Source: an uncultured Prevotellaceae bacterium
Lineage (GTDB): Bacteria > Bacteroidota > Bacteroidia > Bacteroidales > Bacteroidaceae
Direction: 5' to 3'
Assembly: GCA_900318685.1 (NCBI GenBank)
Contig: ONLL01000030.1
Span: forward strand, 17,597 to 81,596
DNA length: 64,000 bases
Part shown: positions 6,188 to 14,181 of the stretch, piece after piece
Layout of the letters: the number at the start of each line of letters is the position of its first letter
Position numbering within the stretch: position 1 is the first letter of the stretch
Notes under the pieces: generated by a model
Database searches by the model: none
What the model saw: only the letters and a program-made list of their open reading frames with translations
Told to the model about the DNA's origin: nothing
Program-made: the position numbers and the translations under genes

Positions 6188-8599
6188 TTGCTCCTTCAGC
6201 ACTTTATACGGTTTGATTCTCGTGGCCTTCCACACCTGATACCACAGCGTGAGGGCGCAGAGGACGAGGATGAGGGCGATGCTCACCAGCGGAATCCACC
6301 AGGCGAAGCTGGTGCGGATGGTGTAGCTGGCCATGAGCCGATGGATGACGAGCAGGCTGACTGGCAGCGAGGCCACGGCGGCGATGCCGAAGATGATGAG
6401 GTAGCGGCGCGAGAGCAGCAGGGCGATGTCGCGGAAGGTGGCGCCGTTGACCTTGCGGAGGGCTATCTCGCGGAAGCGGCGGCGCACGTCGAACATCATC
6501 AGGCCCAGCACACCGAGGCACGTCACGGCGATGGCCAAAAGCGAGAAGGTGACGAAGATGCGGGCGGTGCGCTGATCCTCGCGGTAGAGCTCCTGTCGCT
6601 GGTCTTCCACCCACTGGTATTTGAGCTCGGTGGTGCCAAAGAGCTCCATCTCGAGGTCCTTCAGCTCGCTGATGATGTCGGCCTCGTGCCCTTCGGCCAC
6701 ATCGAGCAGGTAGTTGCGCCCCTCCATCTGGTGGGCGTCTAAGATGTCGTAGTCCTTCTGCCCCGTCTCGAACATCAACAGCAGGGGCTTGACGGGCTCC
6801 GACTGCCGTCCGTTGTTGAAGTCGCGCACGACGCCGACGATGCGGTAGGGCGGGTTGTCTTTCTCACGCGCAGCAGTCCAGAAAATGCGGTCGGCAAACT
6901 GCACAAGGTCGGTCTCGCGGTTCTTGATGCCCAGCGCCTTGATGGCCGCCTCGTTGGCCACGCAAGCGTAGTCGTCCATCGACAGCGTGTCACTGGGCAG
7001 CTCGCCCTCTATGAGCGTCAGGCCGTACATCCGCGCTGCGTCGCCTGTGATATACATGATGTCGATATTATCGCCGTTGGCGAGTTTCACGTTGGCATCG
7101 GTGTTGAAGATATCGTTGTACAAGGTGATGCCCTTCAGGTAGGGCAACGCCATCAAGCGCTGCTTCACCACCTCGGCGTTGCTTTTCTGCTTCTCTATCA
7201 TGGCGTTGAACTCCTCCATCGTCCATGACCCTCGGTTCGACGGTGGATAGATGACGGTCGTGAGCAGACCCTTGGTGCGGAAGCCTGGGTCGGCACTCAT
7301 CATCACGTGCAGCTGGCGCATGAAGTAGATACTGACGGTGAGCAGGGCGAGGGAGATGAAGAACTGGAAGCCCACCCCTAACCCCTCCCCAAGGGAGGGG
7401 AGGTTGAATAGACCTTTCGCTGATGCTTCGCGGCGGGCTGGGATACAACTGGCTATCAAGGGAAGTCCGAGGATAATTCCGAGCGTCAGCCCCACGTCGA
7501 ACTTCCATTGCGGCATCACCTCTATATTGTAATAGGTGGCGAGCAGCGGCTCGGCCAGCTCTACTACCGTCCACACGCCAATCATGGTGAGCACGGCCAC
7601 GAGGAACGTCTCGGCATAGAGCTGGCAAAAGACATCCCAGCGCGAAGCACCGAAGAGGCGGCGCACATGCAGCTCATGGCGGCGGTGGGAGCGCATCACG
7701 GCGAAGAGGTTTGCGAAGTTGAACAGGCCCACGAACAACAGCAGCACGGCCACGAAAAGCAGCATCCACAGATGGGTGGCAGAGGCACAGTGAACAAAGC
7801 AGGCACAGTTAGCAAACCAGTGATAGCCTACGCCCAATTCATTCTGCAGCTCCTGCGTATAGGGCTGGAGTCCGTAGCGCACGGGATCGTCGCTGAACAT
7901 CGAGAGCCGCTGCTCGGGCTGACGGGCGTTGTAGTCGCGCACGCTGGTTCCCTCGCGTAGCTGGACGACGCCGATGCCGATGCTGCTCCCTGGGGAATAG
8001 AAGTCCTCACCGGCATAGTCGGCGATGTCGAAGCGGATGCTGGACTTGGTGGCGGGCTGACGGAACACGCCCACGACGGTGTTCACGTCGCCCTCTTCGC
8101 CCACGGTGACGGTCTTACCCACGGCGCTCTCACCAGGAAAGAGCCGCGCCGCCAGCCCCTCGCTCACGATGCACTGGCCGTTGGCCCTGAGTATGAGCGT
8201 CCCCTCAACGGCTTCCAGTGGAAAGACCCGCGTGAACATAGAGTCGACACTGACGGCAGGCGGATAGAAGGATTCGCCCTGCTCGGGCTTGATGGAGTAC
8301 ATGGAGCGAAGGTACACGTTGGTCCAGCACTCCACGTCGCTCTGCCCCTCGACGGGTGAGACGAAATGCGACTGGTGGTTGGGGTCGTCGGTAGTTATCG
8401 TCATCCAGTCGGCCTCGCCTTCGTATTGCACGCAGCAGAGGAAGGTACGGTCGAGGGCTGGCATGAAGTGGTCGATGGTCCACTCCTGATAGATGTAGCG
8501 GCTGATGATGACGGTGCCGCTGAGCGAGATGATGAGGCCCAGCAGCGACAGCGCCGTGTAGCCCTTCATTCGGCTGATGATACGGAATGCTTGTTTCAT
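6185..8599 (-). CDS. FtsX-like ABC transporter permease with MacB periplasmic core
   Basis: An 804-residue permease. It starts with a membrane helix (LSLLGLIISLSGTVIISRY), followed by a large periplasmic domain, a group of helices around residues 270-430, a second periplasmic domain and three C-terminal helices ending in VWKATRIKPYKVLKEQ. This is the duplicated FtsX layout found in Bacteroidetes. The start ATG directly abuts the stop of the second permease gene. Its ends are almost identical to that paralog while the periplasmic parts differ. A palindromic repeat at 7371-7404 adds the linker NLPSLGEGLGVGF just before the helix FFISLALL. Together with the ATPase it should form a tripartite-type exporter or mechanotransmission complex. 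Confidence 0.92.
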   Translation of the reverse strand: MKQAFRIISRMKGYTALSLLGLIISLSGTVIISRYIYQEWTIDHFMPALDRTFLCCVQYEGEADWMTITTDDPNHQSHFVSPVEGQSDVECWTNVYLRSMYSIKPEQGESFYPPAVSVDSMFTRVFPLEAVEGTLILRANGQCIVSEGLAARLFPGESAVGKTVTVGEEGDVNTVVGVFRQPATKSSIRFDIADYAGEDFYSPGSSIGIGVVQLREGTSVRDYNARQPEQRLSMFSDDPVRYGLQPYTQELQNELGVGYHWFANCACFVHCASATHLWMLLFVAVLLLFVGLFNFANLFAVMRSHRRHELHVRRLFGASRWDVFCQLYAETFLVAVLTMIGVWTVVELAEPLLATYYNIEVMPQWKFDVGLTLGIILGLPLIASCIPARREASAKGLFNLPSLGEGLGVGFQFFISLALLTVSIYFMRQLHVMMSADPGFRTKGLLTTVIYPPSNRGSWTMEEFNAMIEKQKSNAEVVKQRLMALPYLKGITLYNDIFNTDANVKLANGDNIDIMYITGDAARMYGLTLIEGELPSDTLSMDDYACVANEAAIKALGIKNRETDLVQFADRIFWTAAREKDNPPYRIVGVVRDFNNGRQSEPVKPLLLMFETGQKDYDILDAHQMEGRNYLLDVAEGHEADIISELKDLEMELFGTTELKYQWVEDQRQELYREDQRTARIFVTFSLLAIAVTCLGVLGLMMFDVRRRFREIALRKVNGATFRDIALLLSRRYLIIFGIAAVASLPVSLLVIHRLMASYTIRTSFAWWIPLVSIALILVLCALTLWYQVWKATRIKPYKVLKEQ
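7371..7404 (-). repeat. In-frame palindromic GC repeat, copy in permease 1
   Basis: CCCACCCCTAACCCCTCCCC followed by AAGGGAGGGGAGG on the plus strand. Read on the coding strand it gives LPSLGEGLGVG in frame, in a cytoplasmic linker before a membrane helix. Confidence 0.8.
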
Positions 8600-11050
8600 T
8601 TAGTTCTCTTTCAATACTTTATAGGGCTTTATTCTTGTGGCCTTCCACACCTGATACCAGAGCGTAAGGGCGCAGAGGACGAGGATGAGGGCGATGCTCA
8701 GCAGTGGAATCCACCAGGCGAAGGAGGTGCGGATGGTGTAGCTGGCCATGAGCCGATGGATGACGAGCAGGCTGACGGGCAGCGAGGCGAGGGCGGCAAT
8801 GGCGAAGACCGTGAGATAGCGGCGCGAGAGCAGCAGGGCGATGTCGCGGAAGGTGGCGCCGTTGACTTTGCGCAGCGCTATCTCGCGGAAGCGGCGGCGC
8901 ACGTCGAACATCATCAGGCCCAGCACGCCAAGACACGTGACGGCGATGGCTAAGAGCGAGAAGGTGACGAAGATGCGGGCGGTGCGCTGGTCTTCCTTGT
9001 AGAGGTCCTGGCGCTGGTCTTCCACCCACTTGTACTGCAGTTCGTTGGTGCCGTAAAGTTCGTGGACGAGGTCGCGCAGGTAGTCGATGACCTCCTGCTC
9101 GTGCCCCTCGGCGATGTCCATCAGCAGGTACTGTCCTTCAAAGCTGCGGGAACTATCTTCGCTCATAGAACGTTCATACATATAGACCATTGGCAACAGC
9201 GGTTCGGACTGTCTGCCGGGGTGGAAGTCGCTGATGACGCCCACAATCTCGTATGGCGGGTTGCCGCTGCAGTCGCTGCCACCCGACCACCACATCCGTG
9301 ACTTGAACTGTATCTTGAAGTCGTGGTAATCCTTGACGCCGAGCTGGCGGATGAACGTCTCGTTGACCATGCAGAGGTATTGCGCGAAGTGGTCGATGCT
9401 GTCGTTGAACATGCGACCTTCCTTCAGCTTGATGCCGAGGAGCTCCATCGACTTGGGGTTGATCCAGCAGATATCGACCTTGTACTTCCCGTCGTTGATT
9501 TGATGCTCCGACTGGTCACCGATGAACATAGGGTCGTAGCAATAGCTCTTGATGTGGGGGCAAGCATCCAAACGCTGTTTGATGATGTCGCTCTGGCTTT
9601 CTGTTTTGCTTCTATATGCGTCATACTCCTCGTCGTTAGCCCAATGCTCCACGTTGCCGCGCGGCTGTACTATCACGCTCACCAGGCCTTTGGTGCGGAA
9701 ACCCGGGTCGGCGCTCAGCATCACGTGCAGCTGTCGCATGAAATAGATGCTGACGTTGAGCAGGGCAAGGGAGATGAAGAACTGAAAGAACATGAACACA
9801 AGTCCCCCTCGGCCCCCCCTTCTGCCCCCGAGGGGGCTACTATAGTTTTGTCGGCGGAAAAGTCTATTGTAGCCCCCTCGGGGGCAGAAGGGGGGGCCTT
9901 GCATTAGTGGCAGTCCAAAGATAACAGCCAGCGTCAGCGCTACATCGAACTTCCACTGCGCCATCACCTCTATATTATAATAGGTGGCAAGCAGTGGCTC
10001 AGCCAGCTCGACCACTGTCCACACGCCAATCATGGTGAGGACGGCCACGAGGAACGTCTCGGCATAGAGCTGGCCGAAGATATCCCAGTGCGAGGCACCG
10101 AAAAGGCGGCGCACGTGCAGCTCATGACGGCGTTGGGAGCGCATCACGGCGAAGAGGTTCACAAAGTTGAATAGTCCTACGAGCAGCAGCAACACGGCCA
10201 CGCCCAGCAGCATCCACAGATGTGCGGGAGAACTCTTTGGCTGAATGCATTTATAGCTTTCCACGGTGTAGGAGTTCCAACCAAATCTGGTAGAGGTCTC
10301 GCTATAGGGCTTCAAGAAGAGCCTGACAGGCCGTTGGCTAAACATCGTCAGTTCCTGAAACGGCTGTCGCTCGTTGTAGGCCTCTACATCGGCTCCCTCC
10401 CGCAGCAGCACAAGGCAGATGTTGTGGGCATTGGAGACCAGCAGGTCCTCCTTACGGTTGAACTGCAGGATGTCGAAGCGCAGGCTGCTCTTCGTGGCAG
10501 GCTGGCGATAGACGGCCAGGATGGTGTGCGGTGTGTCGCTCTCTATGTTGACGGTCTTGCCCACGGCACTCTCGCCCGGAAACAGGCGCTGGGCCAGCTC
10601 CTCGCTGACCATGCACTGCCCTTCGGCGGTCAGCTGGCGGGCACCCTCCACAATGTCAACAGGGTAGATGTGGAAGAACGTGCTGTCGGCTACGCTGACG
10701 GCGGCAGGATAGAACACTTCCTGCCCCGGTTGCGAAATGGGGAAGTTTTTGCGCAGGGCGACGTCGCAGTAGGCCTCAATTTCGCTCTGTCCCTCCACTG
10801 GCGAGACGAAACAGTCCTGATGGTTCGGGTCGTAGCTCATGGCGAAGCCCCAGTTGTCGCGCGGTTCGTCCTTGTAGTGCTCGGCAAGGACGTATGTACG
10901 GTCGAGGTTGGGCATGAAGTGGTCGATGGTCCACTCCTGATAGAGGTAGCGGCTGATGATGACGGTGCCGCTGAGCGAGATGATGAGGCCCAGCAGCGAC
11001 AGCGCCGTGTAGCCCTTCATGCGGGTGATGATGCGGAATGCTTGCTTCAT
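8600..11050 (-). CDS. FtsX-like ABC transporter permease with MacB periplasmic core (paralog)
   Basis: An 816-residue permease, first gene of the operon. It shares nearly all of its first 48 residues and its last 150 with the neighbouring permease, while the two periplasmic regions have diverged, so the products could form a heterodimer. The region around residues 385-418 is foreign to the family: it is encoded by a 30-bp perfect inverted repeat at 9811-9898 that stays in frame and lies at the same linker position as the repeat in permease 1. The gene follows a sigma54-like promoter and upstream activator sites, and probably depends on the adjacent NtrC-type regulator. Confidence 0.92.
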   Translation of the reverse strand: MKQAFRIITRMKGYTALSLLGLIISLSGTVIISRYLYQEWTIDHFMPNLDRTYVLAEHYKDEPRDNWGFAMSYDPNHQDCFVSPVEGQSEIEAYCDVALRKNFPISQPGQEVFYPAAVSVADSTFFHIYPVDIVEGARQLTAEGQCMVSEELAQRLFPGESAVGKTVNIESDTPHTILAVYRQPATKSSLRFDILQFNRKEDLLVSNAHNICLVLLREGADVEAYNERQPFQELTMFSQRPVRLFLKPYSETSTRFGWNSYTVESYKCIQPKSSPAHLWMLLGVAVLLLLVGLFNFVNLFAVMRSQRRHELHVRRLFGASHWDIFGQLYAETFLVAVLTMIGVWTVVELAEPLLATYYNIEVMAQWKFDVALTLAVIFGLPLMQGPPFCPRGGYNRLFRRQNYSSPLGGRRGGRGGLVFMFFQFFISLALLNVSIYFMRQLHVMLSADPGFRTKGLVSVIVQPRGNVEHWANDEEYDAYRSKTESQSDIIKQRLDACPHIKSYCYDPMFIGDQSEHQINDGKYKVDICWINPKSMELLGIKLKEGRMFNDSIDHFAQYLCMVNETFIRQLGVKDYHDFKIQFKSRMWWSGGSDCSGNPPYEIVGVISDFHPGRQSEPLLPMVYMYERSMSEDSSRSFEGQYLLMDIAEGHEQEVIDYLRDLVHELYGTNELQYKWVEDQRQDLYKEDQRTARIFVTFSLLAIAVTCLGVLGLMMFDVRRRFREIALRKVNGATFRDIALLLSRRYLTVFAIAALASLPVSLLVIHRLMASYTIRTSFAWWIPLLSIALILVLCALTLWYQVWKATRIKPYKVLKEN
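9801..9900 (-). repeat. In-frame long palindromic element in permease 2
   Basis: The 30-bp arm at 9811-9840 (starts GGCCCCCCCTTCTG, ends GGGGGCTAC) is repeated exactly as its reverse complement at 9869-9898, with a 28-nt spacer. The element lies wholly inside the coding sequence with no stop or frameshift. It adds roughly 35 residues containing CPRGGYNRLF and SSPLGGRRGGRGG. Confidence 0.9.
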
Positions 11051-11082
11051 TGCTTGATGTTCATGTTTACATCTTTCTATAT

Positions 11083-11098
11083 ATCAACAACCGTGCCA
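11083..11098 (-). promoter_or_regulatory. Sigma54-like promoter of the ABC operon
   Basis: The minus strand reads TGGCACG-GTTG-TTGAT. The -24 block matches the sigma54 consensus perfectly and GG-N10-GA has the exact spacing; only the -12 dinucleotide departs (GA for GC). It ends 33 nt before the first permease ATG. The upstream activator sites at 11155-11188 and the GAFTGA-containing regulator in the next operon support it. Confidence 0.7.
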
Positions 11099-11110
11099 AA
11101 ATGCGAAAGC

Positions 11111-11140
11111 GCTGATTCTGTGTGAGATAACAAAATCAGC
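11111..11140. promoter_or_regulatory. Inverted repeat between the sigma54 promoter and its activator sites
   Basis: GCTGATTCTG (11111-11120) and CAAAATCAGC (11131-11140) are inverted with one mismatch and a 10-nt spacer. Centred about 54 bp upstream of the expected start site, it could bind a second regulator or a bending protein. Confidence 0.5.
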
Positions 11141-11154
11141 ATTATCCGGGATGT

Positions 11155-11188
11155 GTGCGGATGCGCTCTGTAGTGTGCGGAAATGCAC
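11155..11188. promoter_or_regulatory. Tandem activator-binding sites (UAS) for the ABC operon
   Basis: GTGCGGATGCGCTC (11155-11168) and GTGCGGAAATGCAC (11175-11188) are two copies of GTGCG-N4-CGCAC, each with one mismatch in the right half, centred exactly 20 bp apart. The same pair with the same spacing occurs upstream of the response-regulator gene (14262-14295). They lie about 90 and 110 bp upstream of the expected sigma54 start site, a normal distance for an enhancer. Confidence 0.7.
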
Positions 11189-11197
11189 AGATGGGGA

Positions 11198-11326
11198 CTA
11201 CAAATAGTCGAGATAGTTCTCAGGCGTGATGACGACAGCTTCCGCCACAGGGTAGGCCTGCATGAAAGAAGCAGGAATGGCAGCGTTGCCCAGCGGCGTG
11301 AAATTTTGCAAGATGGTATTGTACAC
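11198..11326 (-). CDS. Possible 42-codon reading frame or gene remnant in the ABC leader
   Basis: A GTG-started frame reading VYNTILQNFTPLGNAAIP... and ending ITPENYLDYL has protein-like composition and ends with a clean TAG. The GTG lies only a few nucleotides from the expected start site of the promoter at 11331-11362, so it may not be translated from there. The internal ATG would give a 21-residue peptide. It may be a leader peptide or the 3' remnant of an older gene. I do not recognise it. Confidence 0.25.
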   Translation of the reverse strand: MYNTILQNFTPLGNAAIPASFMQAYPVAEAVVITPENYLDYL

Positions 11327-11330
11327 AATG

Positions 11331-11362
11331 CAAAGATACTACAAAATCTTGTCTAATCCAAA
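11331..11362 (-). promoter_or_regulatory. Housekeeping-type promoter upstream of the ABC operon
   Basis: TTTG (11359-11362) and TATCTTTG (11331-11338) on the minus strand with exactly 20 nt between them, a perfect Bacteroidetes promoter. It would give a leader of about 270 nt before the first permease, in addition to the sigma54-like promoter. Confidence 0.65.
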
Positions 11363-11390
11363 AAAGCAAGACTTTTTTGGATTATAATCC
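11354..11390 (-). terminator. Hairpin after the kinase gene, overlapping a -33 element
   Basis: TAATCCAAAAAAG (11354-11366) and CTTTTTTGGATTA (11372-11384) are perfect inverted repeats with a 5-nt loop, about 55-85 nt downstream of the histidine kinase stop. GGATTATAATCC at 11379-11390 adds a second palindrome. It may end the regulator operon; because it covers the -33 of the next promoter it may also be an operator. Confidence 0.55.
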
Positions 11391-11437
11391 GGAAAAAGAT
11401 GTCTTTTTGAGGATTATCTGCTTCTATTACACTTCAA

Positions 11438-12742
11438 TTAGTAGGAATGGTATGGTAACGTGATGATGAATGTGGTGCCCTTGCCCTGCTGGCTCTCCAC
11501 GCGGATGGTGCCGCTGTGCTTCAGGATGATCTGGCGGCAAAGGCTGAGGCCGATGCCCGTGCCGGAGGGCTTGGTGGTGAAGAAGGGGATGAAAGCGTGG
11601 TCAACGACGTCGGGCGACATGCCACAGCCGTTGTCCTTGATGCGGATGGTAGACCCAGACCCACCCCCAGCCCCATTCTTGCGTCCCGCTGGTAGCAAGC
11701 GAGCAGAGCTCGAGCGCCCGAGCGGAGCTCGCCTACCCGTCGCCTTTCCCTGGAGGGAGGGGAGCGAATGCACTGTAAGCTCCACTAGCGTTGCTCCACT
11801 CTCGTAGGCATTCTTGATGAGGTTGATAAGCACCTGTTCCAGTTGTGAGCGGTCGGCATAGAGGACGGGCTCTTGATAGTAATCACTCCCCTCCCTTACG
11901 GGCTGGGACTGGGTCTTTACTTGTGGATAAAGACCTTTAATATGCTCCAGAAGTTCGCTCACGGGGAAGGAGGTCTTTACGGGTGTCTTGATGCGCGTCA
12001 GCTGGCGATAGTTCTCCACGAAGTCAAGGAGAGCGTGGCAGCGGCGGTTGATGACGGCAAAAGCTTCAGCCCCCTCCTGACCTCCCCCCGAAGGGGAGGA
12101 ACTCAGCGTCTCGCTGATGGAAATGATGGGTGTGAGTGAATTCATGATTTCGTGGGTCAGCACGCGGATAAGCTGTTGCCACGCCTCCATCTCCTGCCGT
12201 TGCATCAGCATAGAGACATCTTTCAGTGCCACTACCAGACGACGCTGGCCGTCGATGCGCAGTAGCACCGTCGAGAGGGCACAGCCATCCACCACCTCTG
12301 CATGGTCGGTGATGGCCTGGAGGATATGGGGAGGGAGGAAGGCCCCCTCCCTCCTCCCCCAACTGGGGGAGGCAATTGCGCTGTGGGTTTCCGCGAAGGG
12401 GGCCTCCCCCAGTTGGGGGAGGTTGGAGGGGGCCGCCGCATGGTTCATCCAGTCGATGCGCCCATCGGTAGTGCAGACGAAGAGTGCCGTATCCACATTT
12501 TCCGTCAGCTGACGCAGGTATTGCAGCTGCCGCTCGGCTTCTGCCAGTCGTGTGTGGAGTTTTTCATTCTCTTTTTCTGTCTCGCGATAAGCATAGAGCA
12601 TGCGGCTCATGCGGCCGTAGAGTGAAGCGCATAGCCAGAGCAACAATACGCCCAGCGCGATAGATGGCCATATCAAGTGGGCCTGGATGCTGACAGACAA
12701 TACCGCCACAAGCACCACAATTCCCAATATGTTATATTTCAT
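11438..12742 (-). CDS. Sensor histidine kinase, NtrB-like partner of the adjacent regulator
   Basis: A 434-residue kinase. Two membrane helices lie within residues 4-42 with almost no periplasmic loop, so it probably senses within the membrane or cytoplasm. A coiled coil (50-78) leads to a PAS-like segment (80-180). The H-box LTHEIMNSLTP carries the phospho-acceptor His197. The ATPase has N-box INLIKNAYES, G1 KDNGCGMS, F-box FIPFFTTK and G2 GTGIGLSL, all intact. Three segments are foreign: about 104-136 in the PAS region, 214-224 after the H-box helix, and 326-363 before the G1 box. Each is encoded by GC-rich repeats and none shifts the frame. The gene starts 26 nt after the response regulator. 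Confidence 0.93.
   Translation of the reverse strand: MKYNILGIVVLVAVLSVSIQAHLIWPSIALGVLLLWLCASLYGRMSRMLYAYRETEKENEKLHTRLAEAERQLQYLRQLTENVDTALFVCTTDGRIDWMNHAAAPSNLPQLGEAPFAETHSAIASPSWGRREGAFLPPHILQAITDHAEVVDGCALSTVLLRIDGQRRLVVALKDVSMLMQRQEMEAWQQLIRVLTHEIMNSLTPIISISETLSSSPSGGGQEGAEAFAVINRRCHALLDFVENYRQLTRIKTPVKTSFPVSELLEHIKGLYPQVKTQSQPVREGSDYYQEPVLYADRSQLEQVLINLIKNAYESGATLVELTVHSLPSLQGKATGRRAPLGRSSSARLLPAGRKNGAGGGSGSTIRIKDNGCGMSPDVVDHAFIPFFTTKPSGTGIGLSLCRQIILKHSGTIRVESQQGKGTTFIITLPYHSY
11657..11765 (-). repeat. In-frame composite repeat in the kinase ATPase domain
   Basis: The ends resemble the GC repeat family (CCCACCCCCAGCCCC at the left, CCCTGGAGGGAGGGGAG at the right). Between them lies a second palindromic segment around 11701-11732 with GAGCTCGAGCG-CCCGAGCGGAGCTC. 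It looks like one repeat nested in another, adding about 38 residues between the N-box region and G1 box. Confidence 0.65.
12068..12103 (-). repeat. In-frame GC repeat after the kinase H-box helix
   Basis: Plus strand CCCCCTCCTGACCTCCCCCC then GAAGGGGAGGA. The coding strand reads SSSPSGGGQEGAEAF in frame. It lies in the loop between the two dimerisation helices. Confidence 0.65.
12341..12434 (-). repeat. In-frame long palindromic element in the kinase PAS region
   Basis: The arm at 12341-12373 and the arm at 12401-12434 are reverse complements with two mismatches over about 33 bp, separated by 27 nt. Both arms contain CTCCCCCAACTGGGGGAGG. Size and spacer match the element in permease 2. The coding strand reads LPQLGEAPF and later SPSWGRREGAF, all in frame. 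Confidence 0.85.
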
Positions 12743-12768
12743 ACTCAGTCAATCTGACCACCCCTTCC

Positions 12769-14151
12769 TCACAGTGAGGGCGGGGGGAGGGTCCTTAGCT
12801 TCCTATAGAGTGTAAACCTCGTGATTCCCAGCAGTTCGGCAGCACGGGTGACGTTGCCGCCCGCTATCTGCATGGCCCGCTCGATGGCTTCCTGCTCCAG
12901 GCGTTCCAGGTTGAGCGTAGGCGATGGCGATGTGCGTCGTGCCGGGTCCTTCAGCACAAAGTCCTGTGCACAGAGGCTTGGCCCCTTGGCCAGCAGCACT
13001 GCCCGCTCGACAGCGTGCATCAGCTCGCGCACATTGCCTGGCCACGTGTGACGCAGCAGCCGTTGGCGGGCATCGCGGTTGATAGTCGTCACCACCTTAT
13101 TATATTTACGCGCGTAGGTAGCGAGGAAGTGCTCGGCCAGCAGGATGATGTCCTCTCCGCGTTCCCGCAATGGAGGAATAGTGATCTCGATGGTGTTGAT
13201 GCGGTAGAGCAGGTCTTCACGGAAGCGGCCTTCGGCTACCTCGGTATGAATGTCGGCATTAGTGGCGCTGAGCAGACGGACATCAATGGGCGTCACCTGC
13301 GTGCTGCCCAGCCGCGAGATCTCGCGACGCTCCAAGGCCGCCAGCAGCTTCGCCTGAAGGGGTAGGGGAAGGTTGCCGATCTCGTCGAGGAAGAGCGTGC
13401 CGCCATTGGCTGCCTCCATGCGTCCGGCCTTCGCCTTGAGTGCCCCCGTGAAAGCCCCTTTCTCGTAGCCGAAGAGCTCGCTCTCGAACAGCTGTTCGGC
13501 CACGCTGCCCAGGTCGATGCTGACGAACGGCTTTGCAGCCCGGCGGGAGAGGGCGCACAACTGGCGTGCGATGACATCCTTGCCCGTGCCGTTCTCGCCG
13601 AGGATGAGCACATTGGCATCGGCAGGAGCCACCTGCTCCACCGTCTGCAGTACCCGCTGCATGACAGGACTCTCGCCGATGATCACAGGTGCCGCAGTAG
13701 AGCCGAAAGGCGATGCCGCCACCTCCATGCGCTGCTCCAGCAGGCGGTTTTTATGCCGCTCGCGGCTGAGCTCGATGCCTGCAAAGAGCGTGGCCAGCAG
13801 TTTGGAGTTGTCCCACGGCTTGGTGATGAAGTCAGTGGCGCCGCTCTTCAGCGCCCGCACCGCCTTGTCGGCATCGGCGTAGGCCGTCATGAGTATGACC
13901 ACCGCCTGCGCATCGCGATGCAGGATGTGCTCCAGCCACTCGAAGCCTTCCTCGCCGCTGATGGCATCGTGGCGAAAGTTCATGTCGAGCAGCACCACGT
14001 CGGGGTGGACGAGGTCGTAGAACCGGTCTATCTGCTCCGGCAGCCTGGTCACACGGATATCCTCCACCAGCGGCTTGAGCAGCAGGCTGAGCGCGAAGAG
14101 GATGTCCTCGTTATCGTCAATGACAAGTACTTTGCCCTTCCTGTCTTCCAT
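12769..14151 (-). CDS. NtrC-family sigma54-dependent response regulator
   Basis: A 460-residue regulator, starting at the ATG at 14151 (MEDRKGKVLVIDDNED). A TTG at 14184 overlaps a -7 element and is rejected. The receiver domain spans 1-120, with the acidic pair in VIDDNED, phospho-acceptor Asp56 in LLDMNF and the conserved Lys in ITKPWD. The AAA+ domain has Walker A GENGTGKD (185-192) and the loop GAFTGA (232-237), which is diagnostic for sigma54 contact, then Walker B GGTLFLDEIG. A Fis-type HTH ends the protein (NVTRAAELLGITRFTLYRKLR). It is the first gene of a two-gene operon with its kinase and probably controls itself and the ABC operon. Confidence 0.95.
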   Translation of the reverse strand: MEDRKGKVLVIDDNEDILFALSLLLKPLVEDIRVTRLPEQIDRFYDLVHPDVVLLDMNFRHDAISGEEGFEWLEHILHRDAQAVVILMTAYADADKAVRALKSGATDFITKPWDNSKLLATLFAGIELSRERHKNRLLEQRMEVAASPFGSTAAPVIIGESPVMQRVLQTVEQVAPADANVLILGENGTGKDVIARQLCALSRRAAKPFVSIDLGSVAEQLFESELFGYEKGAFTGALKAKAGRMEAANGGTLFLDEIGNLPLPLQAKLLAALERREISRLGSTQVTPIDVRLLSATNADIHTEVAEGRFREDLLYRINTIEITIPPLRERGEDIILLAEHFLATYARKYNKVVTTINRDARQRLLRHTWPGNVRELMHAVERAVLLAKGPSLCAQDFVLKDPARRTSPSPTLNLERLEQEAIERAMQIAGGNVTRAAELLGITRFTLYRKLRTLPPPSL

Positions 14152-14181
14152 CTTTTCTTCCGTTTTATACTTTTTCGATGG

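Noticed and set aside
11077-11328. An 83-codon minus-strand frame in the ABC leader
   Set aside because: Cys/Ser/Arg-rich shadow composition; it overlaps the sigma54-like promoter and both activator sites.
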